A stretch of DNA of 64,000 nucleotides, from positions 23,371 to 87,370 of the IMG/VR virus record IMGVR_UViG_3300044644_001981. The stretch is one strand, 5' to 3'. The notes under the pieces were generated by a model. The model made no database searches and had not been told where the DNA came from. It saw only the letters and a program-made list of their open reading frames with translations. The position numbers and the translations under genes were made by a program. The DNA is from a virus. Every line of letters starts with the position of its first letter. Position 1 is the first letter of the stretch. Shown in pieces: positions 23,913 through 32,285 of the stretch.

Positions 23913-24218
23913 TGTAAACTAATAATTTGAACGAGACAATGGTGGGCTAGGTCAGGGATTACCCAGACACACAGCATGAAGCAGACGTTCACCCACCACT
24001 ATTATTTTAACATTTTACTTGATTTTTGACCGATTGAGAGAGGCGGAGGATCTGGATCTCGGCGATCGCCCTGGGCAATAAAAAACTTCAAACACACCCC
24101 ACGCCCCTATCTTACCGATGAAGAATTAAAACAGGAATTGTTTGGAGTATTAGAGGAGAGTTGACGAGATAAACAGATAGAATCCAAATCAGGAGGGTGG
24201 TCTATTCAACCATCAGCA
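23913..24218. other. Intergenic region with inverted repeat and ORF fragment
   Basis: About 300 bases without an intact gene. CAATGGTGGG near 23938 faces CCCACCACTATT near 23993, which could fold on the minus strand as a leader of the 72-residue gene. From about 24053 to 24164 a startless plus-strand frame ends in TDEELKQELFGVLEES and may be the tail of a deleted gene. Confidence 0.35.
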
Positions 24219-24434
24219 TTAAAAGTAATGCGGCTTCATTGCTCTTAATAAATTTGTCCGTATCATATCATTTTGGGTTACTTGCAGGATAAAATCTCGC
24301 ATCTCATCAAACCCTTCCCGTATTCTCCCTGAATCTATTGCGAATTGGATTTTCATATCGACTTCGGCTTTGATTGAGGCTAACTGAAATTGCTGTTCTA
24401 AAGACAATGCTCCGGGTTCTTGCTTTGCTTGCAT
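24219..24434 (-). CDS. nblA: NblA-like phycobilisome degradation protein
   Basis: A 71-residue protein. LSLEQQFQLASIKAEV at residues 10-25 matches the first helix of NblA (usual form LTLEQEFxLRSFEAQV), and the C-terminal helix with LQVTQNDMIRTNLLRAM matches the second (LxxQMMxRxNMYxxLL). NblA tethers phycobilisomes to Clp protease and causes their breakdown under starvation. Cyanophages of Microcystis and Planktothrix carry nblA. This copy is slightly longer than the usual 55-65 residues because of an insertion between the helices. It is a single-gene unit with AAGGGA upstream of the ATG. Homology judged by eye. Confidence 0.6.
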   Translation of the reverse strand: MQAKQEPGALSLEQQFQLASIKAEVDMKIQFAIDSGRIREGFDEMRDFILQVTQNDMIRTNLLRAMKPHYF

Positions 24435-24686
24435 AGTTTATCCCTTTCAATAGATAGTGAATTTACCCCTATCTTATCCTGTGGATCGCTAAGAGAAAGA
24501 TGTTATTGATACATTTAGGTGTTGCCCTAACGAATACCGTGTAACACGCTAACCTTTGTCGGGAGGGTAGGGGGGTCTTTTTGGGATTATGTGTTATAGT
24601 GAATATGGCTTAGGCTAGAACTGCTCTCGCACCACACGCAGTTTAGTTCAGTCCTTGGCTCCTTAACTCTTTGTTTTTCGATTTAT

Positions 24687-24717
24687 TGTCCCAGGAGAAA
24701 TCTTGGGACACTTTTTT
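24687..24717 (+). terminator. Rho-independent terminator without a coding gene upstream
   Basis: TGTCCCA pairs with TGGGACA and is followed by CTTTTTTG. The nearest upstream plus-strand sequence (24600-24686) has a TATAGT at 24595 but no reading frame, so a small RNA of about 110 nt ending here is possible. No good -35 is seen for it. Confidence 0.7.
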
Positions 24718-24728
24718 GTTTATAGGGG

Positions 24729-24758
24729 TTGAGTTTTCCCTGGTGTTTGAGTTATAGT
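24729..24758 (+). promoter_or_regulatory. Phage promoter (TTGAGT-18-TATAGT)
   Basis: TTGAGT at 24729, an 18-bp spacer and TATAGT at 24753, upstream of the small genes at 24794-25623. Same -10 as other phage promoters in the window. Confidence 0.6.
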
Positions 24759-24793
24759 TAAAGCAGGAAACAAGGAGTAAAAAGCAAGGACAC

Positions 24794-24958
24794 ATGAATT
24801 GTTTAGACTGGATTAATTGGCGGAGCAATGGCTTCCGCGACTACACCGTTAATTTCCGGCTGTGGCGAAACATCGTCAGCCGCACAAACCCCTACGATCA
24901 CCAGATCATTGCTTTCTGGTATTGGTTGAATTATCCCAGTTCAGAAGGTGATGGTTGA
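24794..24958 (+). CDS. Hypothetical 54-aa Trp-rich protein
   Basis: A 54-residue protein with five Trp residues (WINWRSNGFRDYTVNFRLWR) and a polar C-terminus. AAGGA precedes the ATG by 6 bases. It overlaps the next gene. Function unknown; a small anti-host protein is possible. Confidence 0.55.
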   Translation: MNCLDWINWRSNGFRDYTVNFRLWRNIVSRTNPYDHQIIAFWYWLNYPSSEGDG

Positions 24959-25292
24959 AATGAAAAAAGCAGCGTCATGGCGAGATCATGCGATTTCAAG
25001 GATATCAAACGCCCTCCTTGAATATGAAGCACAATGCGCTTGCTTAGGGGAAGAAATCAACCCTAAAGACGCACGGAAGTGGGTAAACGACCGCTACCCC
25101 TTCGGAATTAGGGAACATTCCCCCTACAAGATATGGCTTGAGGAACTGAAACTAATTGAGAAGTTTCTCAAGTTGGGTGAGCCCGCTAAATACTATTCCC
25201 ATTGGCGAAATCATGTAACCAGTCGAGGTGAGTCAGGAAGCACTCGCAAATCCAAAGCAGTAGTTTACGAAGGTCAATTAAGTTTATTTTAG
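24951..25292 (+). CDS. Conserved phage hypothetical protein (YPFG...HSPYKIWL)
   Basis: A 113-residue protein. VNDRYPFGIREHSPYKIWLEE is a pattern I recall from small phage orphan proteins of no known role, usually ending in QLSLF as here. A GTG at 24948 and an ATG at 24960 are alternative starts; AGAAGG favours 24951. It overlaps the upstream gene by eight bases. Confidence 0.65.
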   Translation: MVEMKKAASWRDHAISRISNALLEYEAQCACLGEEINPKDARKWVNDRYPFGIREHSPYKIWLEELKLIEKFLKLGEPAKYYSHWRNHVTSRGESGSTRKSKAVVYEGQLSLF

Positions 25293-25314
25293 TCTAATCA
25301 ACACAAAGGAACAA

Positions 25315-25623
25315 ATGGAATTATTAACTTTCAAATCATTCAAAGAACAAATCAAGAAACTGTTTCCCCATTTCCACGAAGAAGTGGAGATTCACGCTGC
25401 AAACTTAACGGAATCAGCATGGGAATCCATAACGATCTTGTATATTGCGAAGTTTGGCTACGACGATCCGAATGAGCATATTGTTGAATACGAAACAAGC
25501 GGGTGTTTTTATTACCACTCCCAGAAAATTATTGGGGTTGGCAAAACACTCTCGGATGCCATAGAAGATCATCGGGTAAAAGCTAAATCTAATCTTTCTT
25601 TCCTTTCAATGTCCAAAAGTTAA
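25315..25623 (+). CDS. Hypothetical 102-aa protein
   Basis: A 102-residue protein with an alpha/beta layout and an HFHEEVEIH segment, but no recognised family. AAAGGAAC precedes the ATG. It is the last gene of its unit, closed by the terminator at 25687. Confidence 0.6.
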   Translation: MELLTFKSFKEQIKKLFPHFHEEVEIHAANLTESAWESITILYIAKFGYDDPNEHIVEYETSGCFYYHSQKIIGVGKTLSDAIEDHRVKAKSNLSFLSMSKS

Positions 25624-25686
25624 GCCAGATTACCGTGTAACACAGCAATTATGGCTTGACGAATCCAAGAAAGTGAGTTATGTTTA

Positions 25687-25733
25687 AAGATAGGAAGTCG
25701 CAAAACCAACAACAGCGAGTCCTATCTTTTTTA
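25687..25733 (+). terminator. Rho-independent terminator
   Basis: AAGATAGGA pairs with TCCTATCTT across a 24-base loop and ends in TTTTTTA. It sits only 12 bases before the helicase gene, so that gene either needs read-through or the structure acts as a leader switch. Confidence 0.7.
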
Positions 25734-25744
25734 TATCAAAAACA

Positions 25745-27985
25745 ATGGCAAATCCAACACCAAGGCAACTAGAGTTTTATTTCAAAGGGAAGTGGAACAA
25801 CCTCCCAACAAAGGTCATTAGGCTCCCTGAAGTTTTCCATAGGAAAACTTACGAATTGTGTAAACTTCTCGACAATGGAATTGATCCACTCGCAAGAGTT
25901 GAATCCGTGCCACAAACCTCTCCCTGGACAATGGAGGCGGTTCGGGACTGGATGGTTCACGAAGATCGGGAACTGCCTGAACTCCTGCCGTTAGAGCAAA
26001 TATTAACAAAAGCGATCGCCGATGCCAGGGAACGGAAGATTGACCGCAGACTGGAACGAGCCGTTTGTTTTTTGGCTGACCGATGCGACGGAGCCAGGGA
26101 ACATGATGGGTGCGGTTTTAATACCTGCGATTCCCAGTTTGGGAAATGGATTGCGGAACGAGTGCGGAGTGGTAAGCATCTATCGGGAAATATGGCAAAA
26201 GCCACACTCAAGATGCTGCAAAAGTATGTCCGGCAGTTAGAGAATAGCGGGTTAGTTCTACCGGAGTGGGAAGCGATCGCCCACCAATATCAAGCTACAC
26301 CCGAACCCTCACAAGAGGAAAAGCCACCAAAACGGATTGAGGTTATCGGACATCGGCTCTGTGTTTTCCATCCCTTTGACGGGACGGGAGCATTCCAACA
26401 GAAAGCTAAAACCGTCCGAGGCTATAAATTTAACGAGTTGAATAACAAAGGATGGTGTTATCCCCACAGCGTATTAGAGGACTTAATTAAGGTGTTTCCC
26501 CAATCAGACTTTTACTATGACGACGAGATTCAGACCATGATCCATTTAATTGAAATCAAGAAAGCCGAAGCCGAGGCGGAACTCCATGCCGAAGCATTAG
26601 GAAAAGCAACCCGAATTATGGGGTTAGTCGAGAAGGCAAAAATAGACCAACCTCTCTCAAATGGTTGGATATTGCGAGACTATCAACAGAAAGGGGTTGA
26701 GTGGCTCCTGGCTCACAGCGAGGGCGGGATTTATAAAGGAGGCATTTTAGCCGACGATATGGGACTAGGGAAAACCTTAGAATCCCTAGTGGCAGCAAAA
26801 GCCCTACAACGGACGCACAACTGCCCTGTGTTTGTGGTTTGCCCTGTATCTTTGATGGAGGGTTGGCGACGGGCAGCTACAATGGTAGAGGTTGAGGTAG
26901 AGTTGTTTTCTAATCACTTTAGTCAAATCCCTGCACCCTTAGAAAGCGGGGGTTTTGTGGTAATCTTTGACGAGGCACATAGCTTTCAAGATCCCACATC
27001 AAAGCGGACAAAAAAATTCTTGAATTTATGCCTTGCCGAGAATTGCATCGCCGCATGGCTTCTGACCGGAACGCCAATGAAAAACGGACGACCAATTAAC
27101 CTGATGCCCCTTTTGATGGCGGTTGAACATCCCCTCGTGCAGAACAAACATAAATTTCAGGAGCGATACTGCAACGGGCATCGGAAGGTCATTAACTCCT
27201 ACGGAAAGACTGTCTGGGACGTGACCGGAGCCGCATTCTTGGACGAACTTAGCCAGAAAACCCATGACGTTATCCTGCGGCGGACTAAAAAAGAATGCCT
27301 CCCTGAACTGCCACCAAAGACCCGAATCTTTAAGCAAGCGGAATTAGAGAAAACTCGTGCATCTGAATACCATGCCGAGATTAAAGCCTTAGTTCAAAAC
27401 TACAAAGACCGTGCCGATGCAGGGGAGGTTGACCCCTCTGCCGAGGCCCTTGTTACCCTGAATATACTGCGAGGAGTGGGGAGCCGATACAAGGCTGACA
27501 GCGCCATCACACTCGCCCAAGAACTGCTAGAACAAGGGCAGCAGGTGGTGATTTTCACCGAATTTATTGAGAGTGCCAAGGCTATCAATGCGGCGCTTGG
27601 GGGTGAGCTACTTATTGGGGGAGTAGATCCATTACTCCGACAGGATATGGTAGATCGGTTCCAAGTCGGGAGAAGTCGGGTGTTTGTCGGGACAATTAAA
27701 TCCGGTGGGGTAGGTTTGACACTGACCGCGGCATCAAACGTAATCCTAGTGGATCGGGCATGGACTCCAGGTGACTGTGAACAAGCCGAGGATCGGTGTT
27801 ATCGTCTCGGACAATTAAATGCAGTCTTCTGCCACTGGCTGAAATTTGGGACGGTTGACGAGGCGATTGACTCGTTGGTTGGCGAGAAGCAAGAGCGAAT
27901 TGAGATTGTCTTAAAGGGCAAAACCCACACTATCAAAGCATCCTCCCCGATGGAATTAGCCAAGCAATTACTACAGATTTTATAG
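25745..27985 (+). CDS. SNF2-family DNA helicase/translocase
   Basis: A 746-residue protein. The first 270 residues are a helical region without a known fold. Residues 305-480 are the first RecA-like lobe with Walker A DDMGLGKT (GKT near 343-345) and DEAH at 409-412. The second lobe ends in the SNF2 motif VI, QAEDRCYRLGQ. SNF2 ATPases move along duplex DNA and remodel protein-DNA complexes; phage versions work in replication or recombination. The gene stands alone between two terminators. Confidence 0.85.
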   Translation: MANPTPRQLEFYFKGKWNNLPTKVIRLPEVFHRKTYELCKLLDNGIDPLARVESVPQTSPWTMEAVRDWMVHEDRELPELLPLEQILTKAIADARERKIDRRLERAVCFLADRCDGAREHDGCGFNTCDSQFGKWIAERVRSGKHLSGNMAKATLKMLQKYVRQLENSGLVLPEWEAIAHQYQATPEPSQEEKPPKRIEVIGHRLCVFHPFDGTGAFQQKAKTVRGYKFNELNNKGWCYPHSVLEDLIKVFPQSDFYYDDEIQTMIHLIEIKKAEAEAELHAEALGKATRIMGLVEKAKIDQPLSNGWILRDYQQKGVEWLLAHSEGGIYKGGILADDMGLGKTLESLVAAKALQRTHNCPVFVVCPVSLMEGWRRAATMVEVEVELFSNHFSQIPAPLESGGFVVIFDEAHSFQDPTSKRTKKFLNLCLAENCIAAWLLTGTPMKNGRPINLMPLLMAVEHPLVQNKHKFQERYCNGHRKVINSYGKTVWDVTGAAFLDELSQKTHDVILRRTKKECLPELPPKTRIFKQAELEKTRASEYHAEIKALVQNYKDRADAGEVDPSAEALVTLNILRGVGSRYKADSAITLAQELLEQGQQVVIFTEFIESAKAINAALGGELLIGGVDPLLRQDMVDRFQVGRSRVFVGTIKSGGVGLTLTAASNVILVDRAWTPGDCEQAEDRCYRLGQLNAVFCHWLKFGTVDEAIDSLVGEKQERIEIVLKGKTHTIKASSPMELAKQLLQIL

Positions 27986-27995
27986 GACAAGATTA

Positions 27996-28027
27996 AACCC
28001 GCCATCCTAGTTAGGGAACGGCGGGTT
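27996..28027. terminator. Hairpin terminator between facing genes
   Basis: AACCCGCC pairs with GGCGGGTT around a 16-base loop, with an AT-rich tail. It separates the helicase gene from the facing gene at 28033. Confidence 0.8.
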
Positions 28028-28032
28028 AATTT

Positions 28033-28341
28033 TCAGTTCTTTTTGCTTTTAGCTGTTCTCTTTTCTTTAACTTTTGCAACCCTCTCTGGTATTTTTCGAG
28101 GGATAATCTCAACGTTTCCCCATAACCACTGGGAATCGTTAATCTCCTTGAAAACCAAGTAATAGCGCGGAGGTTTTCCTTCTTGTAAAACGTGCAGTGT
28201 CGTTTCCTCACGATCTGCTTCTGGGTTGTACCGAGTAGGAGAAATCTTACAATAGTATGAAGGACATCCAATCCCCTCCTCTACTCCCTCTCCAAACTCT
28301 ACCGGGGGGTTGGCAAGAACATAAGAAACCTGTTTATACAT
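28033..28341 (-). CDS. Hypothetical protein downstream of thyX
   Basis: A 102-residue protein with two Cys residues (CPSYYCKISP) and a Lys-rich C-terminus (KVKEKRTAKSKK). The frame is open upstream to 28404; the ATG at 28341 gives a more typical start (MYKQVSYVLANP), but no strong ribosome site decides it. It is transcribed with ThyX, which lies just upstream. Function unknown. Confidence 0.55.
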   Translation of the reverse strand: MYKQVSYVLANPPVEFGEGVEEGIGCPSYYCKISPTRYNPEADREETTLHVLQEGKPPRYYLVFKEINDSQWLWGNVEIIPRKIPERVAKVKEKRTAKSKKN

Positions 28342-28406
28342 AACTTGCAACTTATACTTGTAACACGCGAAACCTAGGCATTTAACTCCCTGTCCAGAAA
28401 GCAAAA

Positions 28407-29126
28407 TTAGGGAGCAAGCCGAGCTTTCCCTAATCTATTTTTCTCATACCAAGCTGAAATCTCAGGAACCCATTCTTGAGTATGGGCCCACATCATTTCA
28501 GAGAGTTTTTGAATCTCTAACTGGGCATCTTTTTTGAATCTTAAATCGAGAAAATGTAACAGTGAACGCAGGTTACAAGACATAACAAAATGCTGTCTGA
28601 AATCGAACGGGATTAAACCCCTGGCGTGTTCTTCACTCATCCCAGACTCAATGTTTTGTTTATACAAACCACAAGCATCTACACAGTGTTGTAAATGGAT
28701 TTCTCTTAATTCAGGTGAATAATAATATTTTTTCCCTTGGCGGTCAACATATTCACCAACAGGTCTTAAATAAAAAACATCTTCTAAATCACGTTTACCA
28801 TCAACAACATCAATGATTCTTTGGCCTGAGTAACGCATCGACTCAACGCTAAAAGAAATATGCCTATGTCGGGTTGCTTGCTGCATGACGCTATGGGGAA
28901 AGTAGCCAACATTAAAGACAATATAGGCAGTTTCGGCACAACTCCAATGCCCTCTATCACCTGCTAACAATCTTTTGACTGCTATCTCGCCACACTCTTT
29001 TTCTGGGGGGATTGATAAAATCCCCCCAAACACATAATTCTCGCTATAACATTGGTGCAATGCCAGGTAAATCATCTGTTGGGGATTAGCTGTTTTCGAT
29101 AAAACATCAACCTTGAATCTGTCCAT
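28407..29126 (-). CDS. thyX: FAD-dependent thymidylate synthase ThyX
   Basis: A 239-residue ThyX homologue of usual length. The signature RHRxxSxxxxSxRY is present at residues 86-99 (RHRHISFSVESMRY). ThyX makes dTMP from dUMP with FAD and methylene-tetrahydrofolate, feeding phage DNA synthesis. The usual Asn before Glu in the signature is Val here (SVES rather than NExS), a minor variant. AGGAGAT-like sequence precedes the ATG. Confidence 0.92.
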   Translation of the reverse strand: MDRFKVDVLSKTANPQQMIYLALHQCYSENYVFGGILSIPPEKECGEIAVKRLLAGDRGHWSCAETAYIVFNVGYFPHSVMQQATRHRHISFSVESMRYSGQRIIDVVDGKRDLEDVFYLRPVGEYVDRQGKKYYYSPELREIHLQHCVDACGLYKQNIESGMSEEHARGLIPFDFRQHFVMSCNLRSLLHFLDLRFKKDAQLEIQKLSEMMWAHTQEWVPEISAWYEKNRLGKARLAP

Positions 29127-29247
29127 TAATCTCCTGCTCTTTTGTGCATCGTAATCATACCATTATATCATTTAATCACCCATCCCAAAATAGCCCACTT
29201 CCCAAAATGTCCATAACTTGTCCCCAAAAAAAAGTTTTAAAAACCCC

Positions 29248-29276
29248 TTGACATTTCCTAGGGTATCGGTTATAGT
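29248..29276 (+). promoter_or_regulatory. Phage promoter (TTGACA-17-TATAGT)
   Basis: TTGACA at 29248, a 17-bp spacer and TATAGT at 29271, then AGGAAAGTAGAGAACAAAG. It is very similar to the promoter at 14307, including the sequence after the -10. Confidence 0.85.
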
Positions 29277-29309
29277 TAGGAAAGTAGAGAACAAAGAGCT
29301 AAAACGACC

Positions 29310-30326
29310 ATGAACTATAGAGAACTTCAACAATCCTTAAAAGCCTACCGTGCATCGGGTTTGACCATAATCAAACTCAATCAAAAAACGGCCGTTCTTC
29401 AGGCCGAATATAACCGGATTCAAGCCCAACAAGCCCAACAAGTCCAACAAGCCCAACAATTCCAACAAGCCCAACAAGCCCAACAAGTCCAACAAGCCCA
29501 ACAATTCCAACAAGCCCAACAAGCCCAACAAGTCCAACAAGCCCAACAATTCCAACAAGTCCAACAAGCCCAACAAGTCCAACAAGCCCAACAAGCCACC
29601 AACGACTTACCAGACAGCCTCACCTTCGGGGTTGAAATCGAAGTAACCCGGCTAATAAGCCAGGAGGCGATCGCACAAGCCCTACAAGCCGCAGGGATAG
29701 CGGCTGAGGTCGAAAACTATAACCATGTAACGAAGCGGCACTGGAAGGTCGTAACGGATGGCAGTTGCGGCTACGAGGTCGTAAGCCCCATACTATGGGG
29801 CGAGAAGGGCATCGCCGAGCTTCGGAAGGTTTGTGAGACTCTAACCCGTATAGGGTGTAAAGTAAACAAGCATTGCGGACTGCACGTCCACCTGGGGGCG
29901 GACTTCCTAGGGGTCGCACGGGTTCGGAACTTCGTAAAACGCTACGTGGCGAATGAGGTAAACCTGGATGCCATCCAGCCTAAAGCACGGCGAGGATCGG
30001 CGAACCGATTCTGTCTACCGACTTCGGAAACAATGAGAACCCATCTCATTGATAACTGCCTCACAATTGACGAAATGCGTCAATTACAGCACAGCCGATA
30101 CAGCAAGTTGAACTTGCAGAGCTACCGGAAATACAACACCATCGAAATCCGGCATCACGCCGGGACGACCAACGCGACAAGGATAGAGAACTGGGTAAGA
30201 TTTTTAATCGGGTTCGCTACAACCGCCACGCCCGAAAACGCCACGAACATCGAATTTAACGAGATGTTCAACAACAATAACATCGCCACCTTCTACCGCC
30301 GACGGCGCGCCGCACTCGCCGCATAG
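29310..30326 (+). CDS. Amidoligase-family protein with Gln-rich repeat
   Basis: A 338-residue protein. Residues 35-105 are a low-complexity coiled segment of AQQVQQ and AQQFQQ units. From residue 107 (TFGVEIEV) it matches the putative amidoligase family (COOH-NH2 ligase fold), with GVEIE, DGSCGYEVVSP, HCGLHVHLG and EIRHHAG motifs that form the ATP/metal site. The family is thought to join amino groups to carboxylates, and phage versions may modify cell wall or proteins. The repeat contracts and expands easily. The domain call is good; the substrate is unknown. Confidence 0.75.
   Translation: MNYRELQQSLKAYRASGLTIIKLNQKTAVLQAEYNRIQAQQAQQVQQAQQFQQAQQAQQVQQAQQFQQAQQAQQVQQAQQFQQVQQAQQVQQAQQATNDLPDSLTFGVEIEVTRLISQEAIAQALQAAGIAAEVENYNHVTKRHWKVVTDGSCGYEVVSPILWGEKGIAELRKVCETLTRIGCKVNKHCGLHVHLGADFLGVARVRNFVKRYVANEVNLDAIQPKARRGSANRFCLPTSETMRTHLIDNCLTIDEMRQLQHSRYSKLNLQSYRKYNTIEIRHHAGTTNATRIENWVRFLIGFATTATPENATNIEFNEMFNNNNIATFYRRRRAALAA
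29427..29598 (+). repeat. Gln-codon tandem repeat inside the amidoligase gene
   Basis: About 170 bp built from AAGCCCAACAAGTCCAAC-like and AAGCCCAACAATTCCAAC-like 18-bp units, with a higher 54-bp period visible three times. It encodes AQQVQQ/AQQFQQ and probably varies in length between strains. Confidence 0.8.
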
Positions 30327-30447
30327 CCGCATAGCCGCATAATAGACTACGGGTAGGGAATCCTACCCTGTCCTACCCTATCCTACCCTACCCTATCCCA
30401 ACCCCCTATCCCAACCCCCTATCCCCTACCCCGCAAAGGACAAAACA

Positions 30448-30702
30448 ATGACCACTAAAACAATGGCTTACAGACTGTTTGATGATTCGATAACCGTTAC
30501 AGGTTCACCGGAACAGATCACCGCCGCCCTATGGCGAAATTGTGTACGAGGCTGCCACTCCCCATTACCCGATGTCAAAGCCTATATGGAATGGCAGAAG
30601 CGGGTTGAGGTGAATTGGTCGGGCAAAACCCTTGACACAAGCTCTTACGATGCGTTTGTAGCCTCCCTCGTCACGGTGGGGTTCCTAGTGCCTATCAAAT
30701 AG
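30448..30702 (+). CDS. Hypothetical 84-aa protein
   Basis: An 84-residue protein with a strand-helix start (AYRLFDDSITVTGSPEQITAAL) and no known domain. AAAGGAC precedes the ATG. Upstream, 30338-30436 is a C-rich low-complexity stretch with CCTACCCTAT-like and CCCAACCCCCTAT-like direct repeats. Function unknown. Confidence 0.6.
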   Translation: MTTKTMAYRLFDDSITVTGSPEQITAALWRNCVRGCHSPLPDVKAYMEWQKRVEVNWSGKTLDTSSYDAFVASLVTVGFLVPIK

Positions 30703-30871
30703 CCAACGGCTCCCTACTCCTGCCGTGATGCACAACGGTACTCCATAGGGGGAAGTCATGGGGCAAATGACCGATGTTGAAAACCAGATGAATGACGCTA
30801 TAGGGATCGCGTTGACGAAAATCTAGTAAGCACACCCTATAGCACACCTAAAATAGTATGAGGACGATAAA

Positions 30872-31108
30872 ATGATGTCATCAACAAAGTTTCAAATTGA
30901 TTATTTCTTAACAACATCAAACTATATTCCTATTACCGAAGCAGGGTATCCCAACGGCTGTCAACTAGGACTAGGGGAGACCATTGCCTTCTTTTCAGGG
31001 ATAGACTCCCGTGGATACACCATCCAAGCTGTCTACCGAGTCTCTGGGGTCGCAGATGACCCCGAACGGGGAGTGGTTGCCCAATTGCACTATATCGGGC
31101 AAAGTTGA
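30872..31108 (+). CDS. Hypothetical 78-aa protein
   Basis: A 78-residue beta-rich protein (TIAFFSGIDSRGYTIQAVYRVSG) that looks like a small SH3-type barrel. No family is recognised. The 169 bases upstream hold only a possible 22-codon frame at about 30759. Confidence 0.6.
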   Translation: MMSSTKFQIDYFLTTSNYIPITEAGYPNGCQLGLGETIAFFSGIDSRGYTIQAVYRVSGVADDPERGVVAQLHYIGQS

Positions 31109-31142
31109 CCCCATACCCTATAAACCCTCTACAGCCTCCTTA

Positions 31143-31196
31143 AACCTAGGGAGGTTTTGTTTTGCCAAAAACCTAGGGAGGTTTTGTTTTGCCAAA
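31143..31196 (+). repeat. Tandem 27-bp duplication
   Basis: Two adjacent copies beginning AAACCTAGGGAGGTTTTGTT and ending in TTGCC. Each carries a small CCT/AGG inverted repeat. It lies just before the candidate origin region. Confidence 0.7.
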
Positions 31197-31216
31197 GTAA
31201 AGGATAACCCCATTCG

Positions 31217-31522
31217 TCAGTTTAGAGGGCAATAATAGGGAATTTGAGGAGGGTTGACACTGGTTTTAGTAGATTCCCATTGTGACCATCCCCTCAAGCC
31301 CTCAAACCCCGTCATCCCCGTGTGGTTTTCAGCCCTCCCATTAGATCTAATGGAGGGGGGATCTTTATCCTTCTGTGTCACACCAAAAAATTTGTCACAG
31401 TGAATTCTGTCACACTGAATTCTGTCACACTGAATTTTTATCACAGTGTTTTTTATTAATCTTCTATTATGTTTTAGTGTGACAGCGATTATCTCGTTGT
31501 TTGTATCATAACCTGATACCAT
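31217..31522 (-). pseudogene. Copied C-terminal fragment of the CyRepA1 gene
   Basis: A 101-codon minus-strand frame. Its start (NNEIIAVTLKHNRRLIKN) is almost identical to about residues 1016-1035 of the replication protein (NNEIMAVTPKHNRRLIKN), and the DNA is nearly identical over roughly 60 bp. It then runs through IQCDR repeats made by the iteron-like units and diverges. It has no helicase or primase part. It looks like a duplicated piece of the rep gene that carried its iterons along, or the reverse. Expression is doubtful. Confidence 0.6.
31336..31362. repeat. Perfect 16-bp palindrome
   Basis: CCATTAGATCTAATGG is its own reverse complement, and flanking CCTCC/GGAGG-type bases extend the possible stem to about 10 bp with one mismatch. 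It lies at the edge of the iteron-like repeats and could be a protein site or a cruciform in an origin. Confidence 0.65.
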
Positions 31523-31759
31523 TTTAAGGATTTCTTAACTATCTCCAGAAGCCACACCCCATAAAGGTTAGAGCCATTTTACTGCTGTTGAAGAAAAAAT
31601 CATATTATTTAAGAGTCCAACACCTTCTCCTCTGTCACACTGAATGCCATTGGGTTAAGGTTACGGGAAATAATAGCTTTACCCCCACTTTACCCCCATG
31701 ACACACTGAATAACTTAAACCCTATGAAACATGACACACTGAATAACTTAAACCCTATG
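31391..31759. repeat. Iteron-like repeat cluster (candidate replication origin)
   Basis: The core CACACTGAAT or a one-base variant occurs at 31391-31405, 31406-31420, 31421-31435, 31631-31645, 31698-31712 and 31730-31744, and in part at 31436-31448. The first four are 15-bp direct repeats of TCTGTCACACTGAAT type. The last two belong to a 32-bp-period duplication (31699-31759). The same unit is found twice in the rep gene. The 690 bases from 31109 to 31801 hold no other convincing gene. Confidence 0.65.
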
Positions 31760-31801
31760 GCACTCGTTCAATTTCTTAGATTTTGATCTATGTGGACATC
31801 C

Positions 31802-32158
31802 TTAGAAAAAAATGTCCATCTTGTCTTCTTTATTATTAGGGAAAAACACAAAAAGGGTGTTATCCCCGCACTGTATAGCCTGTAGCCCGCTTGATGTCAC
31901 GGTCTGGTATTGTCCCCGTCGATTTAGGGCGATCGCCTCCGGTGTTGACGCGAAAATAGCGGGAGACATCCTATAAAACCCATTTAACAATTCCCGAAAA
32001 ACGGAAGGAGATAAGGTTGCAAAATGGGTGCAATTAGTAGCACACCCCCTATATCCCAAAACTTGTAATTGCCTTGATATTGTCCAGTGGATAGTCTGGA
32101 TGGTTTCTGTAAATCCGTTCTCTGCCATAAAATCTTTGATTCTGGGTGACTCGATCAA
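31802..32158 (-). CDS. Hypothetical protein (CTHFATLSP type)
   Basis: A frame of 118 codons. The part from GYRGCATNCTHFATLSPSVF to the end looks coding, with a RRGQYQTVTSSGLQAIQCGDNTLFVFF core. The first 110 bases overlap the gene at 32049-32285, so the true start is probably internal, for example a TTG at 32059. No known domain. The protein ends in KMDIFF. Confidence 0.5.
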   Translation of the reverse strand: MIESPRIKDFMAENGFTETIQTIHWTISRQLQVLGYRGCATNCTHFATLSPSVFRELLNGFYRMSPAIFASTPEAIALNRRGQYQTVTSSGLQAIQCGDNTLFVFFPNNKEDKMDIFF

Positions 32159-32285
32159 CTACATACACTTTGTCCCCTTCTCTTTTAATCAGTTTGCGGA
32201 CATTCCTGAGATACTTGATCTCCCTCACTACGACGTTTTGACCAGGAGTGTGAAAGATGACGGAATAGTGGCTGTGGGCTTTCAT
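32049..32285 (-). CDS. Hypothetical basic 78-aa protein
   Basis: A 78-residue basic protein with a beta-helix-beta look (VIFHTPGQNVVVREIKYLRNVRKLIKREGDK). No family recognised. It probably forms an operon with the frame downstream. It is divergent from the KilA-N leader at 32320. Confidence 0.55.
   Translation of the reverse strand: MKAHSHYSVIFHTPGQNVVVREIKYLRNVRKLIKREGDKVYVVDRVTQNQRFYGRERIYRNHPDYPLDNIKAITSFGI

Noticed and set aside
24643-24828. Small lipoprotein-like frame on the minus strand
   Set aside because: It runs through a strong plus-strand terminator and promoter and into the gene at 24794; likely chance.
29337-29623. Minus-strand frames rich in Leu-Gly or Cys-Trp across the Gln repeat
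   Set aside because: They are antisense readings of the CAA-rich repeat inside the amidoligase gene and have no ribosome site.
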